Source: Paracoccus tegillarcae
GTDB taxonomy: Bacteria > Pseudomonadota > Alphaproteobacteria > Rhodobacterales > Rhodobacteraceae
Length of the DNA: 64,000 nt
Reading direction: 5' to 3'
Assembly: GCF_002847305.1 (NCBI RefSeq)
Contig: NZ_CP025408.1
Coordinates: 3,431,001-3,495,000, forward strand
Shown here: piece after piece, positions 36,852 to 47,524 of the stretch
How the letters are laid out: the number at the start of each line of letters is the position of its first letter
Position numbering within the stretch: position 1 is the stretch's first letter
The notes under the pieces: generated by a model
What the model was told of the DNA's origin: nothing
The model's database searches: none
The model's input: only the letters and a program-made list of their open reading frames with translations
Position numbers and translations under genes: made by a program

Positions 36852-39131
36852 ATGGAAGACCGCAGGCAGGATAGCGCACGGCAATCGGCGTTGGATTATC
36901 ACGAATTTCCACGCCCCGGCAAGCTGGAGGTCCGGGCCACCAAGCCCCTCGCCAACGGTCGTGACCTCTCGCGCGCCTATTCACCCGGCGTGGCCGAAGC
37001 CTGTCTAGAGATCAAGGACGATCCTGCCAATGCCAGCCGCTATACCGCGCGCGCCAATCTGGTGGCCGTGGTCACCAATGGCACGGCTGTGCTGGGGCTG
37101 GGCAATATCGGCGCGGCCGCATCCAAGCCGGTCATGGAGGGCAAGGCCGTCCTGTTCAAGAAGTTCGCCAATATCGACTGCTTCGACATCGAGATAAACG
37201 AATCCGACCCGGAAAAGCTGGCCGATATCGTCTGCGCGCTGGAACCCACCTTTGGCGCAATCAACCTTGAGGATATCAAGGCGCCGGACTGTTTCGTGGT
37301 CGAACGCCTGTGCCGCGAGCGGATGAATATTCCCGCCTTTCACGACGATCAGCACGGCACCGCCATTGTCGTGGGCGCGGCGGCGACCAATGCGCTGCGC
37401 GTCGCGGGCAAACGTTTCGAGGATATCAAACTGGTGTCCACCGGCGGCGGCGCAGCAGGCATCGCCTGCCTTGAGATGCTGGTCAAGCTGGGAGTGAAGC
37501 GCGAAAATATCTGGCTGTGTGACATTCATGGGCTGGTCTACTCGGACCGTGCCGAAGACATGAACCCGCAAAAGGCGGCCTTCGCGCAGAGCAGCGACCT
37601 GCGCAGTCTGGATCAGGTGATCGAAGGGGCCGACATGTTCCTGGGCCTGTCCGGCCCCGGTGTACTGAAGCCCGAAATGGTGGCCAGGATGACCGGCGCG
37701 CCGATCATCTTTGCGCTGGCCAACCCAACGCCGGAAATCCTGCCCGACGACGCCCGTGTGGTCGCACCCGATGCGATCATTGCCACGGGTCGCAGCGATT
37801 TCCCCAACCAGGTGAATAACGTCCTGTGTTTCCCCTTCATCTTCCGGGGTGCGCTGGATGTGGGCGCGACCACCATCAATGACGAGATGGAGATCGCTTG
37901 CGTCGAAGGCATCGCCGCCCTCGCCCGCACCACAACCGCCGCCGAGGCCGCCGCTGCCTATCGCGGCGAGACGCTGACATTCGGGCCGGAATACCTGATC
38001 CCGAAACCCTTCGATCCGCGCCTGATCGGCATCGTGTCGACCGCCGTTGCCCGCGCCGCGATGGAAACCGGCGTCGCCACCCGCCCGATCGAGGATCTGG
38101 ACGCCTACAAACGCAAGCTCGACGGCTCGGTCTTCCGCTCGGCGCTGATCATGCGTCCGGTCTTCGAGGCCGCCGCCACCACTGCGCGCAATATCGTCTT
38201 TGCCGAGGGCGAGGACGAGCGCGTGCTGCGCGCCGCCAACGCGATGATCGAGGAAACCACCGATGTGCCGATCCTGATCGGCCGCCCCGAGGTTATCGAG
38301 ATGCGGGCCGAACGCGCCGGTCTGCCGATCCGCCCGGACAAGGATTTCCAGATCGTGAACCCGGAAAACGACCCGCGCTATCGCGACTACTGGGAGACGT
38401 ATCACCACCTGATGGCGCGGCGCGGCGTATCGCCCGATATCGCGCGCGCGATCATGCGGACCAACACCACCGCGATCGGCAGCGTCATGGTGCATCAGGG
38501 AGAGGCCGACAGCCTGATCTGCGGAACCTTCGGTCAGTATAGCTGGCACCTGCAATATGTGCAGCAGATCCTGGCGCGCGGCGGGTTGCACCCGGTCGGT
38601 GCGCTGTCGATGATCATCCTCGAAGACGGCCCGTTGTTCATCGCCGATACGCAGGTCCATCACGACCCCTCGCCACATGAGGTCATGGAGGCCGCCATCG
38701 GCGCGGCGCGCCATGTCCGCCGCTTTGGCGTGACCCCGCGCGTCGCCCTTTGCAGCCATTCGCAATTCGGCAATCTCGACACCCCCGGCGGCCGCAAGAT
38801 GCGCGAGACGATGGATCTGCTGACCGGCCACGAGGTGGATTTCATGTTCGACGGCGAAATGCAGGTCGACAGCGCCCTTGACCCTGAACTGCGCGATCGC
38901 ATTTTCCCAGGCTCGGCGCTGGAGGGCACGGCGAATGTGCTGATCTTTGCCGGCAGCGACGCAGCATCCGGCGTCCGAAACGCGCTGAAAATGCGGGCGG
39001 GCGGGCTGGAGGTCGGACCGATCCTGATGGGCATGGGCAACCGCGCCCATATCGTGACGCCCTCGATCACCGCGCGTGGATTGCTGAACATGAGTGCGCT
39101 GGCCGGCACCCCGGTCACGCATTACAGCTGA
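36852..39131 (+). CDS. maeB: NADP-dependent malic enzyme (malic enzyme plus phosphotransacetylase-like domain)
   Basis: A 759-residue MaeB. Residues 1-430 form the malic enzyme part ([67 protein letters not shown]). Residues 440-759 form the phosphotransacetylase-like domain ([40 protein letters not shown]), which in relatives senses acetyl-CoA and does not catalyse acetyl transfer. It makes pyruvate and NADPH from malate. A GGGGGAG ribosome site precedes the ATG. Confidence 0.96.
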   Translation: MEDRRQDSARQSALDYHEFPRPGKLEVRATKPLANGRDLSRAYSPGVAEACLEIKDDPANASRYTARANLVAVVTNGTAVLGLGNIGAAASKPVMEGKAVLFKKFANIDCFDIEINESDPEKLADIVCALEPTFGAINLEDIKAPDCFVVERLCRERMNIPAFHDDQHGTAIVVGAAATNALRVAGKRFEDIKLVSTGGGAAGIACLEMLVKLGVKRENIWLCDIHGLVYSDRAEDMNPQKAAFAQSSDLRSLDQVIEGADMFLGLSGPGVLKPEMVARMTGAPIIFALANPTPEILPDDARVVAPDAIIATGRSDFPNQVNNVLCFPFIFRGALDVGATTINDEMEIACVEGIAALARTTTAAEAAAAYRGETLTFGPEYLIPKPFDPRLIGIVSTAVARAAMETGVATRPIEDLDAYKRKLDGSVFRSALIMRPVFEAAATTARNIVFAEGEDERVLRAANAMIEETTDVPILIGRPEVIEMRAERAGLPIRPDKDFQIVNPENDPRYRDYWETYHHLMARRGVSPDIARAIMRTNTTAIGSVMVHQGEADSLICGTFGQYSWHLQYVQQILARGGLHPVGALSMIILEDGPLFIADTQVHHDPSPHEVMEAAIGAARHVRRFGVTPRVALCSHSQFGNLDTPGGRKMRETMDLLTGHEVDFMFDGEMQVDSALDPELRDRIFPGSALEGTANVLIFAGSDAASGVRNALKMRAGGLEVGPILMGMGNRAHIVTPSITARGLLNMSALAGTPVTHYS

Positions 39132-39256
39132 ACACCGCCGCCACGCGGCCAAATGTCGCATGTTAGCGGTTTCTCCGCCCGGTCGCGGCGCAGCATTGTT
39201 GCGCTGCAAGGTCGCGCGGCCTAACAAAGTGACGCATGTAATCGGAAGGGGGACCG

Positions 39257-41149
39257 ATGGGCTATCGTGAGGTTTACAAAAGCTGGCAAGCTGATCCCGA
39301 GGCCTTTTGGATCGAACAATCTCAGGCGATTGACTGGGACCGTGCACCGACCCGCGCGCTGTTCGACCAGGGGCCGGTGGGCGAATGGTTTGCCGATGGC
39401 ATGGTCAACACCTGCTGGAATGCCGTCGACCGGCATGTAAAGGCCGGACGCGGCAACCAGCCTGCGATCATTCACGACAGCCCCATCACCGACAGCCAGC
39501 AGACCATCACCTACGGCGAATTACAGGAACGCGTGGCCGGTCTGGCCGGCGCATTGGCTGCGCACGGTATAGGTCTGGGCGACCGGGTCATCGTATATAT
39601 GCCGATGATCCCCGAGGCGCTGGTCGCGATGCTGGCCTGCGCCCGGATCGGCGCTGTCCATTCCGTCGTTTTCGGCGGCTTTGCCGCACATGAACTGGCC
39701 GTGCGTATCAATGATGCACAGCCCAAGGCAATCATCGCGGCCTCTTGCGGGTTAGAGCCGGGCCGGGTTGTCGAATACAAACCTCTTTTGGACCGCGCCA
39801 TCGATGAGGCCACTCACCAGCCCGACTTTACCGTTATTTTCCAGCGCCCCGAGCATCAGGCCGCGATGATCTCGGGCCGCGATCTCGACTGGCATGACGT
39901 GCAGCAGGGCACCGAACCTGCTGATTGCGTGCCCGTGCCCGGCAATCACCCCGCCTATGTGCTGCATACCAGCGGCACGACCGGCCAGCCCAAAGGGGTC
40001 ATCCGCGCCACAGGTGGCCATCTGGTCGCGCTGCAATGGTCGATGAAGAATATCTACGGCATCGATCCGGGCGATGTGTTCTGGGCCGCCTCTGACGTGG
40101 GCTGGGTCGTGGGTCACAGCTATATCTGCTATGCGCCGCTGATCGCTGGCGCCACCACCATCGTTTTCGAGGGCAAACCCGTGGGCACCCCCGATGCGGG
40201 CACCTTCTGGCGGGTGATCCAGGATCACGGCGTCAAAAGCTTTTTCACCGCGCCCACCGCCATCCGCGCCGTCAAGCGCGAAGATCCCCATGGCGAGTTC
40301 ATCGGCAAATACGATCTGTCTTGCCTGAAAGCCCTTTTTCTGGCCGGAGAGCGCGCCGATCCAGACACGATCCAATGGGCCGAGGATCACCTGAAGGTTC
40401 CCGTTATCGACCACTGGTGGCAGACGGAAACAGGCTGGGCGATCGCCGCCAACCCCTTCGGCATCGAGTTGTTGCCCGTCAAGAAAGGCAGCCCGACCCT
40501 GCCCATGCCCGGCTATGATGTGCAGATCCTCGATGAGGCCGGCCATCCGGTCCCTGCCGGCACGCTTGGCGCGATCGCCGTGAAACTGCCCCTGCCGCCC
40601 GGCACGCTGCCGACATTGTGGAATGCCGAGGATCGGTTCCGCAAATCCTATCTGGATCACTTTCCAGGCTATTACGAAACCGGTGATGCGGGCTACGTGG
40701 ATGAGGACGGCTATCTCTACATCATGGCGCGCACCGATGACGTCATCAACGTCGCCGGCCACCGCCTGTCCACCGGCGCCATGGAAGAGGTGCTGTCGGG
40801 GCACCCCGCGGTTGCCGAATGCGCGGTGATCGGCGCGGCTGACAGTCTGAAAGGTCAGGCGCCGCTTGGGTTTCTGTGCCTGAAAAAGGGCGTCGAGATG
40901 TCAGATGAGCAGGTGGTCAAAGAGGTCGTCGCCCGCGTCCGCAACGAAATCGGCCCCGTCGCCGCCTTCAAGACCGCCGTTGTGGTGGATCGCCTGCCCA
41001 AGACCCGGTCGGGCAAGATCCTACGCGCCACCATGACCAAGATCGCAGACGGCGAGGAGTTCAAGACGCCCGCCACCATCGACGACCCGGTGATCCTGGA
41101 CGAAATCGCCGAGGCGCTTCTGACGGTCGGATATCCCGCCAGGTCATAG
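39257..41149 (+). CDS. prpE: Propionyl-CoA synthetase (acyl-CoA synthetase)
   Basis: A 630-residue adenylate-forming enzyme of the Acs/PrpE type. The P-loop is YVLHTSGTTGQPKGVIRATG (about 234-253), the nucleotide motif is HWWQTETGWAIAAN, the hinge region is MARTDDVINVAGHRLSTGAM, and the acylation lysine is in RLPKTRSGKILRATM near the C-terminus. Length and the ACS N-terminal domain (MGYREVYKSWQADPEAFW) match PrpE rather than Acs. GGAAGGGGG precedes the ATG. Confidence 0.92.
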   Translation: MGYREVYKSWQADPEAFWIEQSQAIDWDRAPTRALFDQGPVGEWFADGMVNTCWNAVDRHVKAGRGNQPAIIHDSPITDSQQTITYGELQERVAGLAGALAAHGIGLGDRVIVYMPMIPEALVAMLACARIGAVHSVVFGGFAAHELAVRINDAQPKAIIAASCGLEPGRVVEYKPLLDRAIDEATHQPDFTVIFQRPEHQAAMISGRDLDWHDVQQGTEPADCVPVPGNHPAYVLHTSGTTGQPKGVIRATGGHLVALQWSMKNIYGIDPGDVFWAASDVGWVVGHSYICYAPLIAGATTIVFEGKPVGTPDAGTFWRVIQDHGVKSFFTAPTAIRAVKREDPHGEFIGKYDLSCLKALFLAGERADPDTIQWAEDHLKVPVIDHWWQTETGWAIAANPFGIELLPVKKGSPTLPMPGYDVQILDEAGHPVPAGTLGAIAVKLPLPPGTLPTLWNAEDRFRKSYLDHFPGYYETGDAGYVDEDGYLYIMARTDDVINVAGHRLSTGAMEEVLSGHPAVAECAVIGAADSLKGQAPLGFLCLKKGVEMSDEQVVKEVVARVRNEIGPVAAFKTAVVVDRLPKTRSGKILRATMTKIADGEEFKTPATIDDPVILDEIAEALLTVGYPARS

Positions 41150-41947
41150 GCAAGCGCCAGTGCTTGCCGGAATGCCCCAGACCCACCAGCGCCCGGTCAA
41201 TGCCAGCCGGGCCAGCGCCGCGCGTTGACGAAAGGGCGAGACGGCGGCGATCTCAGCGCCGATATCGCCGCCATTTGCCACAAGCTGACCAAGAACGCCC
41301 GCAGCACCCGGCCCAGCAAACAGCGCCGCCGCCGCACTGCGCGGCACCGTGCGACGCGCAGCGCGCGCCGCCGCGAGTGCATCAACGCCCGCCTGCGCCA
41401 ACGCAGCGACCTGTTGGGGCTGGTCATCAAGCAGCCCAAGACCAAGGCTCTGCAGTTGCGGCAACGCCCCGAGCCATGCGGCAAGACCCTGACCCCGCCC
41501 CTGTGCCAGCACCGCATCACGCGAGGCATCGCTGGCACCAAGCGCCTTTGCTGCCGCCCACATCAGCCCGCCCGCCGTCGCGTTGACATAGTCCAGCACC
41601 TCACCCGGCCGCGCAAACGGCTCGCGCGCGCAGTCACGCTCTCGCGCCTCGGCCAGCGGCACCAGCGATCCCGCCGCCTCGCCCCAAACCTGCCACAAGG
41701 GGCCAAGCACGTCATGCGAGGGCGGCGCGGTGCCCTGCCCCATCTCGGCCAGCCGGTCGATCCACCATTGCAGCCGCATCCGGGCCAGCATCGGTTCATT
41801 CGACTGAAACGGCGCGCGGGCAAGTTCCAGATTAAGCGCATATAGCGTCAGCAGTTTGTCGCGGCTTTGTGGCGCGGCGGCCAGAACCGCGCCAAAGCGA
41901 TCCGGGTCGTGCTCTTGCAGCATCGCCGAACAGGTTTCCAGCGTCAT
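41144..41947 (-). CDS. Squalene/phytoene synthase family protein (NDUFAF6-like)
   Basis: A 267-residue all-alpha protein. The start (CSAMLQEHDPDRFGAVLAAA, then LLTLYALNLELARAP) and RLQWWIDRL match the family, but the two Asp-rich Mg motifs (DxxxD) needed for prenyl condensation are not seen. It therefore resembles the NDUFAF6-type branch linked to complex I assembly more than a carotenoid enzyme (inference). Its ATG overlaps the cimA stop; its stop overlaps the convergent prpE stop. Confidence 0.8.
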   Translation of the reverse strand: MTLETCSAMLQEHDPDRFGAVLAAAPQSRDKLLTLYALNLELARAPFQSNEPMLARMRLQWWIDRLAEMGQGTAPPSHDVLGPLWQVWGEAAGSLVPLAEARERDCAREPFARPGEVLDYVNATAGGLMWAAAKALGASDASRDAVLAQGRGQGLAAWLGALPQLQSLGLGLLDDQPQQVAALAQAGVDALAAARAARRTVPRSAAAALFAGPGAAGVLGQLVANGGDIGAEIAAVSPFRQRAALARLALTGRWWVWGIPASTGACL

Positions 41948-43560
41948 GCCGGCGTCACGCCATCGCGGATCAGTTTCCAGGTGATCGCGTCGATCAGCGC
42001 ATCAAAGCTGGCATCCACGATATTGGCCGAGACCCCGACGGTGGACCATATCCGGCCCTTGCCATCGGCGCTGTCAATGGTCACGCGGGTCGCCGCATCG
42101 GTGCCGCCCTGGGTGATGCGCACACGGAAATCGACCAGTTGCATGTCGTCGATGGCATGCTGATATGGCCCCAGATCCTTGGCCAGCGCCCGCCACAGCG
42201 CGTTGACAGGCCCGCGGTCGCCGCCCTCTGCATCCAGGCTTTCACTGACCGACAGAACGCGCTGATCGCCCAGATGCACCACAACCACAGCCTCGGATAC
42301 CGATATCCGCTGGCCCTTGGCATTCAGCCGCCGCTCGACCGTGACGCGGTAGCGGTCGACGTCGAAAAAGCGCGGCAGCAACCCCAGTTCGCGCCGCGCC
42401 AGCAGATCGAAACTGGCCTGAGCGCCGTCAAAGGCAAAGCCCTCATCCTCGCGCTGCTTGACCAGATCCAGAATGCGGCCAAGCGCCGGATCGCCGGGTT
42501 CAACCGACAGTCCGGCATCGGCCAACCGTGCGCGCAGGTTCGATTGCCCCGCCTGATTGGACATCGGAATGACCCGCGCGTTGCCGACCAGGGCCGGCTC
42601 GATATGTTCATAGGTCGCGGGGTTTTTCAGGATCGCGCTGGCATGCAGCCCGGCCTTGTGCGCGAATGCCGACGCACCGACATAGGGTGCCGCGCGCAAG
42701 GGCACCCGGTTCAATATCTCATCCAGCCGGTGCGACATGAGGATCAACCGTTGCAGCGCCGCATCGCTGATCTGGGTTTCGAACCGGCTGGCATAGGGCT
42801 CCTTGAGCTTCAGCGTCGGGATCAGGCTTGTCAGGCTGGCATTGCCGCAGCGTTCGCCCAGACCGTTCAGCGTGCCTTGAACCTGCCGCGCGCCCGCGTC
42901 GATGGCGGCCAGCGAACAGGCCACGGCATTGCCGGTATCGTCATGGGTGTGAATGCCCAGATGATCACCGGGAATGCCTGCGGCGATCACCTCTGCGACG
43001 ATCTGGCCGACCTCGCCGGGCAAGGTGCCGCCATTCGTATCGCAAAGCACGATCCAGCGCGCCCCGGCCTCATAGGCCGCGCGCAAACAGGACAGCGCAT
43101 AGTCGCGGTCGGCCTTCCAGCCGTCAAAGAAATGTTCAGCGTCAAACAGCGCCTCGCGGCTGGCGGCCACATGGGCCAGCGAGTCGCGGATATTGGCCAA
43201 GTTTTCGTCCAGCGAGATCCCAAGCGCCTCGGTCACATGGAACACATGGGTCTTGCCGACCAGACAGACGGCGGGAGTGCCCGCGTTCATCACCGCCGCC
43301 AGCACATCGTCATTTTCAGCAGAGCGCCCAGCGCGCTTGGTCATTCCAAACGCGGTCATCGTGGCGCGGGTCTTGGGCGTATCAGTGAAAAACTCACTGT
43401 CGGTCGGGTTCGCCCCGGGCCAGCCGCCCTCGATATAATCGACGCCCAGTTCATCCAGCATCCGCGCAATCTCGAGCTTTTCCGCGGTCGAGAACTGCAC
43501 GCCCTGCGTCTGCTGCCCGTCACGCAGGGTCGTGTCGTAGAGGTAGAGGCGGTCGGCCAT
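41944..43560 (-). CDS. cimA: Citramalate synthase
   Basis: A 538-residue enzyme of the isopropylmalate/citramalate synthase family, condensing pyruvate with acetyl-CoA for isoleucine synthesis. Catalytic motifs are LYLYDTTLRDGQQTQGVQFS (5-24), HTHDDTGNAVACSLAAIDAG and NGLGERCGNASL. The C-terminal LeuA-type regulatory domain (about 395-520) is present. The start MADRLYLY overlaps the cysS stop as TAATG. Confidence 0.94.
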   Translation of the reverse strand: MADRLYLYDTTLRDGQQTQGVQFSTAEKLEIARMLDELGVDYIEGGWPGANPTDSEFFTDTPKTRATMTAFGMTKRAGRSAENDDVLAAVMNAGTPAVCLVGKTHVFHVTEALGISLDENLANIRDSLAHVAASREALFDAEHFFDGWKADRDYALSCLRAAYEAGARWIVLCDTNGGTLPGEVGQIVAEVIAAGIPGDHLGIHTHDDTGNAVACSLAAIDAGARQVQGTLNGLGERCGNASLTSLIPTLKLKEPYASRFETQISDAALQRLILMSHRLDEILNRVPLRAAPYVGASAFAHKAGLHASAILKNPATYEHIEPALVGNARVIPMSNQAGQSNLRARLADAGLSVEPGDPALGRILDLVKQREDEGFAFDGAQASFDLLARRELGLLPRFFDVDRYRVTVERRLNAKGQRISVSEAVVVVHLGDQRVLSVSESLDAEGGDRGPVNALWRALAKDLGPYQHAIDDMQLVDFRVRITQGGTDAATRVTIDSADGKGRIWSTVGVSANIVDASFDALIDAITWKLIRDGVTPA

Positions 43561-45035
43561 TACCGACCCCAACGCTTACATATCTCTTGCATCTCAAGGG
43601 CCATTTCTTCTTCCCAATCACTGCCTTCAGTCGGAGGCGGAAAAATGACTCTGGCACCCTCTTTTGTAATTTCGGGACGAAGTCCCAAGCTTTCCATGTC
43701 CCGTTTGATACCGTCAGCTTTTTCGAATTCCTTCGCCTTCCGAAATGATACCCAAGTCTCTTGCAAGATTTTGACAAGGGCGACCAGCTTTGGGGACGAA
43801 CTCGTCTCTTGCGCCCAGTCGCCCATCTTCTCTTCGAGCAAACCGAGGAGCCGAGCTGAGCTAACAAACTTCCCTATTGCGTCTGGGTCTTTCGAAGCCT
43901 CATCCGCTAGTTCATGAAGCCGCGCAATCGCCCTCGACACATTGAGGTCATCAGCGAGGAAATTAATCAACTGCTCGTCGGGATTACTTGATCCATGCAC
44001 ATCGCCTGCGATACCGCGCCAATAGCGCAACGTGCCTTCGGCCTGCTTAGCCTTTTCAGCTGTCCAGTCCATCGGCTTGCGGTAATGCGTGGACAGCATC
44101 ACAAAGCGGATCACCTCGCCCGGCACGCCCCCACCTTCTTCGGCAGGGCGGTCCAGCAGATCGCGCACGGTGAAGAAATTGCCCAATGATTTGGACATTT
44201 TCTTTCCCTCAACCTGCAACATCTCGTTGTGCAGCCACACATTGGCGAAATCGGCCTTTGGGTGGGCGCAGCAGCTTTGGGCGATCTCGTTTTCATGATG
44301 CGGGAATTGCAGGTCGATGCCACCGCCGTGGATATCGAACGACTCGCCCAGCAGTTCCGCCGCCATGGCCGAGCATTCGATATGCCAGCCCGGACGCCCG
44401 CGCCCCCAGGGGCTGTCCCAGCCCGGCAGATCGTCGTCCGACGGTTTCCACAAAACGAAATCCATCGGATCGCGCTTGAAGGGCGCCACCTCGACCCGCG
44501 CGCCGGCGATCATGTCATCGACCGAACGGCCCGACAGCTTGCCGTATTTGTCATATGAGCGCACGTCGAACAGCACATGCCCCTCTGCCGCATAGGCGTG
44601 GCCGCCGTCGATCAGGGTTTCGATCATGGCGATCATCTGCGCGATATATTCGGTCGCGCGGGGTTCGTGATCGGGGCGGTCGGCGCCGAGCGCGTCCATA
44701 TCAGCGTGATACCAAGCGATGGTTTCATCCGTCCGCTCGGTGATCAGCTCTTCCAGCGACAAGGGGCTGCCTGCCGCCTTTCGGCGCTGCGCCTCGGCGT
44801 TGATCTTGTCGTCCACGTCGGTGAAATTGCGCACATAGGTGACGTGGTCGGGGCCGTAAATATGGCGCAGCAGCCGGACCAGCACGTCAAACACCAGAAC
44901 GGGCCGCGCATTGCCCAGATGCGCGCGGTCATAGACGGTGGGGCCGCACAGATACAGCCGCACATTCGACGGGTCGATCGGCGTGAAATCCTCTTTCGCC
45001 CGCGTCTTCGTGTTCGTCAGCCGGATCTGGACCAT
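43560..45035 (-). CDS. cysS: Cysteinyl-tRNA synthetase
   Basis: A 491-residue class I aminoacyl-tRNA synthetase. Zinc and HIGH-type region [20 protein letters not shown] (28-47), [19 protein letters not shown] and the KMSKS loop [14 protein letters not shown] are intact. The last ~160 residues (DALR and anticodon-binding part) are encoded by DNA of clearly lower GC than the rest of the gene, about 53% over 43621-44040 by hand count. The frame stays open, so it should be functional. GGGGAC precedes the ATG. Confidence 0.95.
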   Translation of the reverse strand: MVQIRLTNTKTRAKEDFTPIDPSNVRLYLCGPTVYDRAHLGNARPVLVFDVLVRLLRHIYGPDHVTYVRNFTDVDDKINAEAQRRKAAGSPLSLEELITERTDETIAWYHADMDALGADRPDHEPRATEYIAQMIAMIETLIDGGHAYAAEGHVLFDVRSYDKYGKLSGRSVDDMIAGARVEVAPFKRDPMDFVLWKPSDDDLPGWDSPWGRGRPGWHIECSAMAAELLGESFDIHGGGIDLQFPHHENEIAQSCCAHPKADFANVWLHNEMLQVEGKKMSKSLGNFFTVRDLLDRPAEEGGGVPGEVIRFVMLSTHYRKPMDWTAEKAKQAEGTLRYWRGIAGDVHGSSNPDEQLINFLADDLNVSRAIARLHELADEASKDPDAIGKFVSSARLLGLLEEKMGDWAQETSSSPKLVALVKILQETWVSFRKAKEFEKADGIKRDMESLGLRPEITKEGARVIFPPPTEGSDWEEEMALEMQEICKRWGR

Positions 45036-45066
45036 TTTTCGTCCCCTGTCAGATAGAGCCTGCCGC

Positions 45067-46290
45067 TTACACCTTCGGCCCAAAGCTTTCCACCCATTCG
45101 ATCAGGCGCGGCAGGCTGTGGCGTTTGAGATCGTAGCCGTCCAGAATGGTTTGCCGCGCCGTCGCCTTCAGCCGGGGCGCATCCGGGTCGCCCTCGAGAC
45201 CCCGTATCAACGCCGCCGACAGCGCCGGTACGTCGAAAAAGGGCACCATGCGGCCATTCTGACCGTCGCGGACCACCTCGCGCACCGGCTCTGTATCCGA
45301 GGCGACGATATAGGCGCCCGTGGACATGGCCTCGGTCAGTGACCAGGACAGCACGAACGGATAGGTCAGGTAGCAATGGACCCGCGCCAGTTGCAGCAGC
45401 GACAGGTAGTCGGCATAGGGCACTCGCCCCAGGAAATGCACGCGCGACAGGTCCAGCTTGCTGTCCAGTTCGGCCAGCATCCTGGCCTTCCAACTGGGTG
45501 CGTCCTTGGGCTTGCTGCCATAGCTGACACCATCGCCGCCCACCAGCACCACCTGCGCATCGGGCCGCGCGGCCAGCACCTGCGGCAGGGCGCGCATGAA
45601 GATGTGAAACCCGCGATAGGGCTCCAGCGAGCGGTTGACGAAGCTGATCACCTCATCGCCGGCGCGCAGCACATTGCCATTGGGCAGGGTCAGGCTGGCG
45701 TTGGGGTTCGGGCAGACATGATCGGTGTCAATCCCGTCATGGATCGTGGTGATCTTGCTGCGCAGTTCGGCCGGAAAGCTGTCGGCCTGATAGGTCGTCG
45801 GCGCCAGTGCCGCGTCAGCCTGCACCAAACCCTGTATCAGATGGGCCGAGCGTGTGACCGTCATGAACCGCCCGCCATCAGAACCGGGACTGATCTCGGG
45901 ATCAAAGCCTACATCCTGGCCATGGGTGCGATACATCAACTCGGCATAGACCAGCAGCTTTGCCTCGGGCCAGATTTCGCGCAAAAACAGTGTCTCGCCC
46001 CAGCCTGAATGCCCAAAGATGACATCTGGCGTGTAGTTGTGGCGATCCCGCAGCGCCCGGCAGCCGCGCGCGGCCAGCAGCCCGCGTTCGGCATGTTCGG
46101 CATAGCTGCGTGCCAAAGCCGAGCTTAGCTGCAGTTCAGGCGGTTCCGCATATCGGACCGTGCGCACCGGGCTGGCGCGTTCGTTCTTTTCGTCGGTCAG
46201 CGCCAGAACGTCATGCCCGCGCGCCGCCAGGGCCGGGGCCAGATGCAGGAACTGACCGGGAAAATTCTGATGTACAAACAGGATACGCAT
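45067..46290 (-). CDS. Glycosyltransferase family 4 protein
   Basis: A 407-residue GT-B enzyme beginning [20 protein letters not shown], a start typical of a glycosyltransferase group with a Glyco_trans_4_3-type N-domain. Other blocks are [53 protein letters not shown] and [20 protein letters not shown]. The sugar and acceptor are unknown. A GTG 7 codons upstream is possible, but homology favours this ATG. Confidence 0.87.
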   Translation of the reverse strand: MRILFVHQNFPGQFLHLAPALAARGHDVLALTDEKNERASPVRTVRYAEPPELQLSSALARSYAEHAERGLLAARGCRALRDRHNYTPDVIFGHSGWGETLFLREIWPEAKLLVYAELMYRTHGQDVGFDPEISPGSDGGRFMTVTRSAHLIQGLVQADAALAPTTYQADSFPAELRSKITTIHDGIDTDHVCPNPNASLTLPNGNVLRAGDEVISFVNRSLEPYRGFHIFMRALPQVLAARPDAQVVLVGGDGVSYGSKPKDAPSWKARMLAELDSKLDLSRVHFLGRVPYADYLSLLQLARVHCYLTYPFVLSWSLTEAMSTGAYIVASDTEPVREVVRDGQNGRMVPFFDVPALSAALIRGLEGDPDAPRLKATARQTILDGYDLKRHSLPRLIEWVESFGPKV

Positions 46291-46416
46291 GATCGGGTGA
46301 TAGCGCGGCACATGCCCCCCGGCAACGCAGGATCGAGGACTCGACAGCTACCCCGAATTGAGCCAAGACCATGCCCAAGGGGCCAGAGCGCCCGTCATCC
46401 TGACCGAAAGCCCCGC

Positions 46417-47172
46417 ATGTCCGATTTCCTCATCCTGTTCATCGCCGGGCTGATCGGCGGCGTCATGAATGCTGTTGCGGGCGGCGGCACGTTCATCACC
46501 TTTCCCGCGCTGGTCTTTGCCGGCATTCCGCCTGTTGCGGCGAACGCGACGGCGACCGTGGCTGCCCTGCCCGGCTATCTGGCCGCCGCGATCAGCTTTC
46601 GCCGCGAGGTCCTGACCGTTCCGCGCGCCCAGCTGATCCGCCTGACCATCTGGACGGTGGTCGGTTCAGCCATCGGCTCGGGCCTGCTGCTGGTCAGCTC
46701 GAACGCGGCCTTTTCGGCGCTGGTGCCGTTTCTGCTGCTGGCGGCGACGGTGATCTTTCTCAAGGACGGGGCAATCCGCACCTTTGCCGCACGGCACGCC
46801 CGCGAGGTTGTGCCCTTTGGCATCGCGACGCTGCTGCCGGTGGCGATCTATGGCGGCTATTTCAACGGCGGGCTCGGTATCGTCCTTTTGGCGTTGTTCG
46901 CGCTGTGGGGCATGACCGATCTGAACCAGATGAACGGGCTGAAAAGCTGGCTCAGCTTTGCGCTGTCGCTGATCAGCTTTGCGATCTTTGCGATCGGTGG
47001 CATGGTGGTCTGGGGGCCTGCCGCGGTGATGGCCGTGGGCACCATCGCCGGCGGTCTGCTGGGCGCGCCTGTCTCGCGACGTATTCCAATGGCCGGCCTG
47101 CGCGCATTGATCGCCGCAATCGGCTTTGGCATGACCATCATCTTCTTCTTGCGCTTGTATAACGGAGGCTAA
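46417..47172 (+). CDS. TSUP family (TauE/SafE) membrane exporter
   Basis: A 251-residue protein with about eight hydrophobic helices in two repeats. FIAGLIGGVMNAVAGGGTFI and the repeat IYGGYFNGGLGIVLLALFAL carry the typical TSUP Gly-rich motifs. Family members export sulfite, sulfoacetate or other organosulfur anions; the substrate is not evident. The ridA-like gene follows after one base. Confidence 0.9.
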   Translation: MSDFLILFIAGLIGGVMNAVAGGGTFITFPALVFAGIPPVAANATATVAALPGYLAAAISFRREVLTVPRAQLIRLTIWTVVGSAIGSGLLLVSSNAAFSALVPFLLLAATVIFLKDGAIRTFAARHAREVVPFGIATLLPVAIYGGYFNGGLGIVLLALFALWGMTDLNQMNGLKSWLSFALSLISFAIFAIGGMVVWGPAAVMAVGTIAGGLLGAPVSRRIPMAGLRALIAAIGFGMTIIFFLRLYNGG

Positions 47173-47173
47173 C

Positions 47174-47524
47174 ATGAGCGATATCAAACGGATCGAAACC
47201 GGCCAGCGGATGAGCCAGGCGGTGATCCATAATGGCACCGTCTATCTGGCCGGACAGGTCGGCACTGCCGGCGCATCCGTGACTGACCAGACCAAGGCCA
47301 TTGTGTCGCAAATCGAGACGCTGCTGAAAAAGGCCGGCAGCGACAAGACGCGGATGCTTTACGCGCAGATCTGGTTGGCGGATATGGCTGATTTTGCGGA
47401 AATGAACGCCGTCTGGGATGCCTGGGTGCCAGCGGGCAATGCCCCCGCGCGCGCCGCGGGCGAAGCCAAATTGGCCACGCCGGAATATACGGTCGAGATC
47501 ATCGTGACGGCCGCGGCCGGCTGA
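47174..47524 (+). CDS. RidA family protein
   Basis: A 116-residue YjgF/YER057c/UK114-type trimeric protein. Blocks are NGTVYLAGQVGTAGASVTDQ, MLYAQIWLADMADFAEMNAV and the C-terminal APARAAGEAKLATPEYTVEI, where the conserved Arg binds 2-imino acids. The classic RidA deaminates reactive enamine/imine intermediates. ACGGAGG precedes the ATG. Its 3' end overlaps lpxB by 26 bases in convergent orientation. Confidence 0.9.
   Translation: MSDIKRIETGQRMSQAVIHNGTVYLAGQVGTAGASVTDQTKAIVSQIETLLKKAGSDKTRMLYAQIWLADMADFAEMNAVWDAWVPAGNAPARAAGEAKLATPEYTVEIIVTAAAG

Noticed and set aside
39195..39215. TTGC-N3-GCAA half sites before prpE as a RamB/PccR-type site
   Set aside because: Too short and does not match the TTTGCAAA pattern of known short-chain acyl regulators.
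37005..39347. 780-codon open frame antisense to maeB
   Set aside because: It is the mirror of a clear MaeB gene in high-GC DNA; its product is low in hydrophobic pattern, rich in His, Arg and Gln, and shows no domain.
41869..43917. 682-codon plus-strand open frame opposite cimA and cysS
   Set aside because: It crosses two real genes on the other strand and has no ribosome site or domain.
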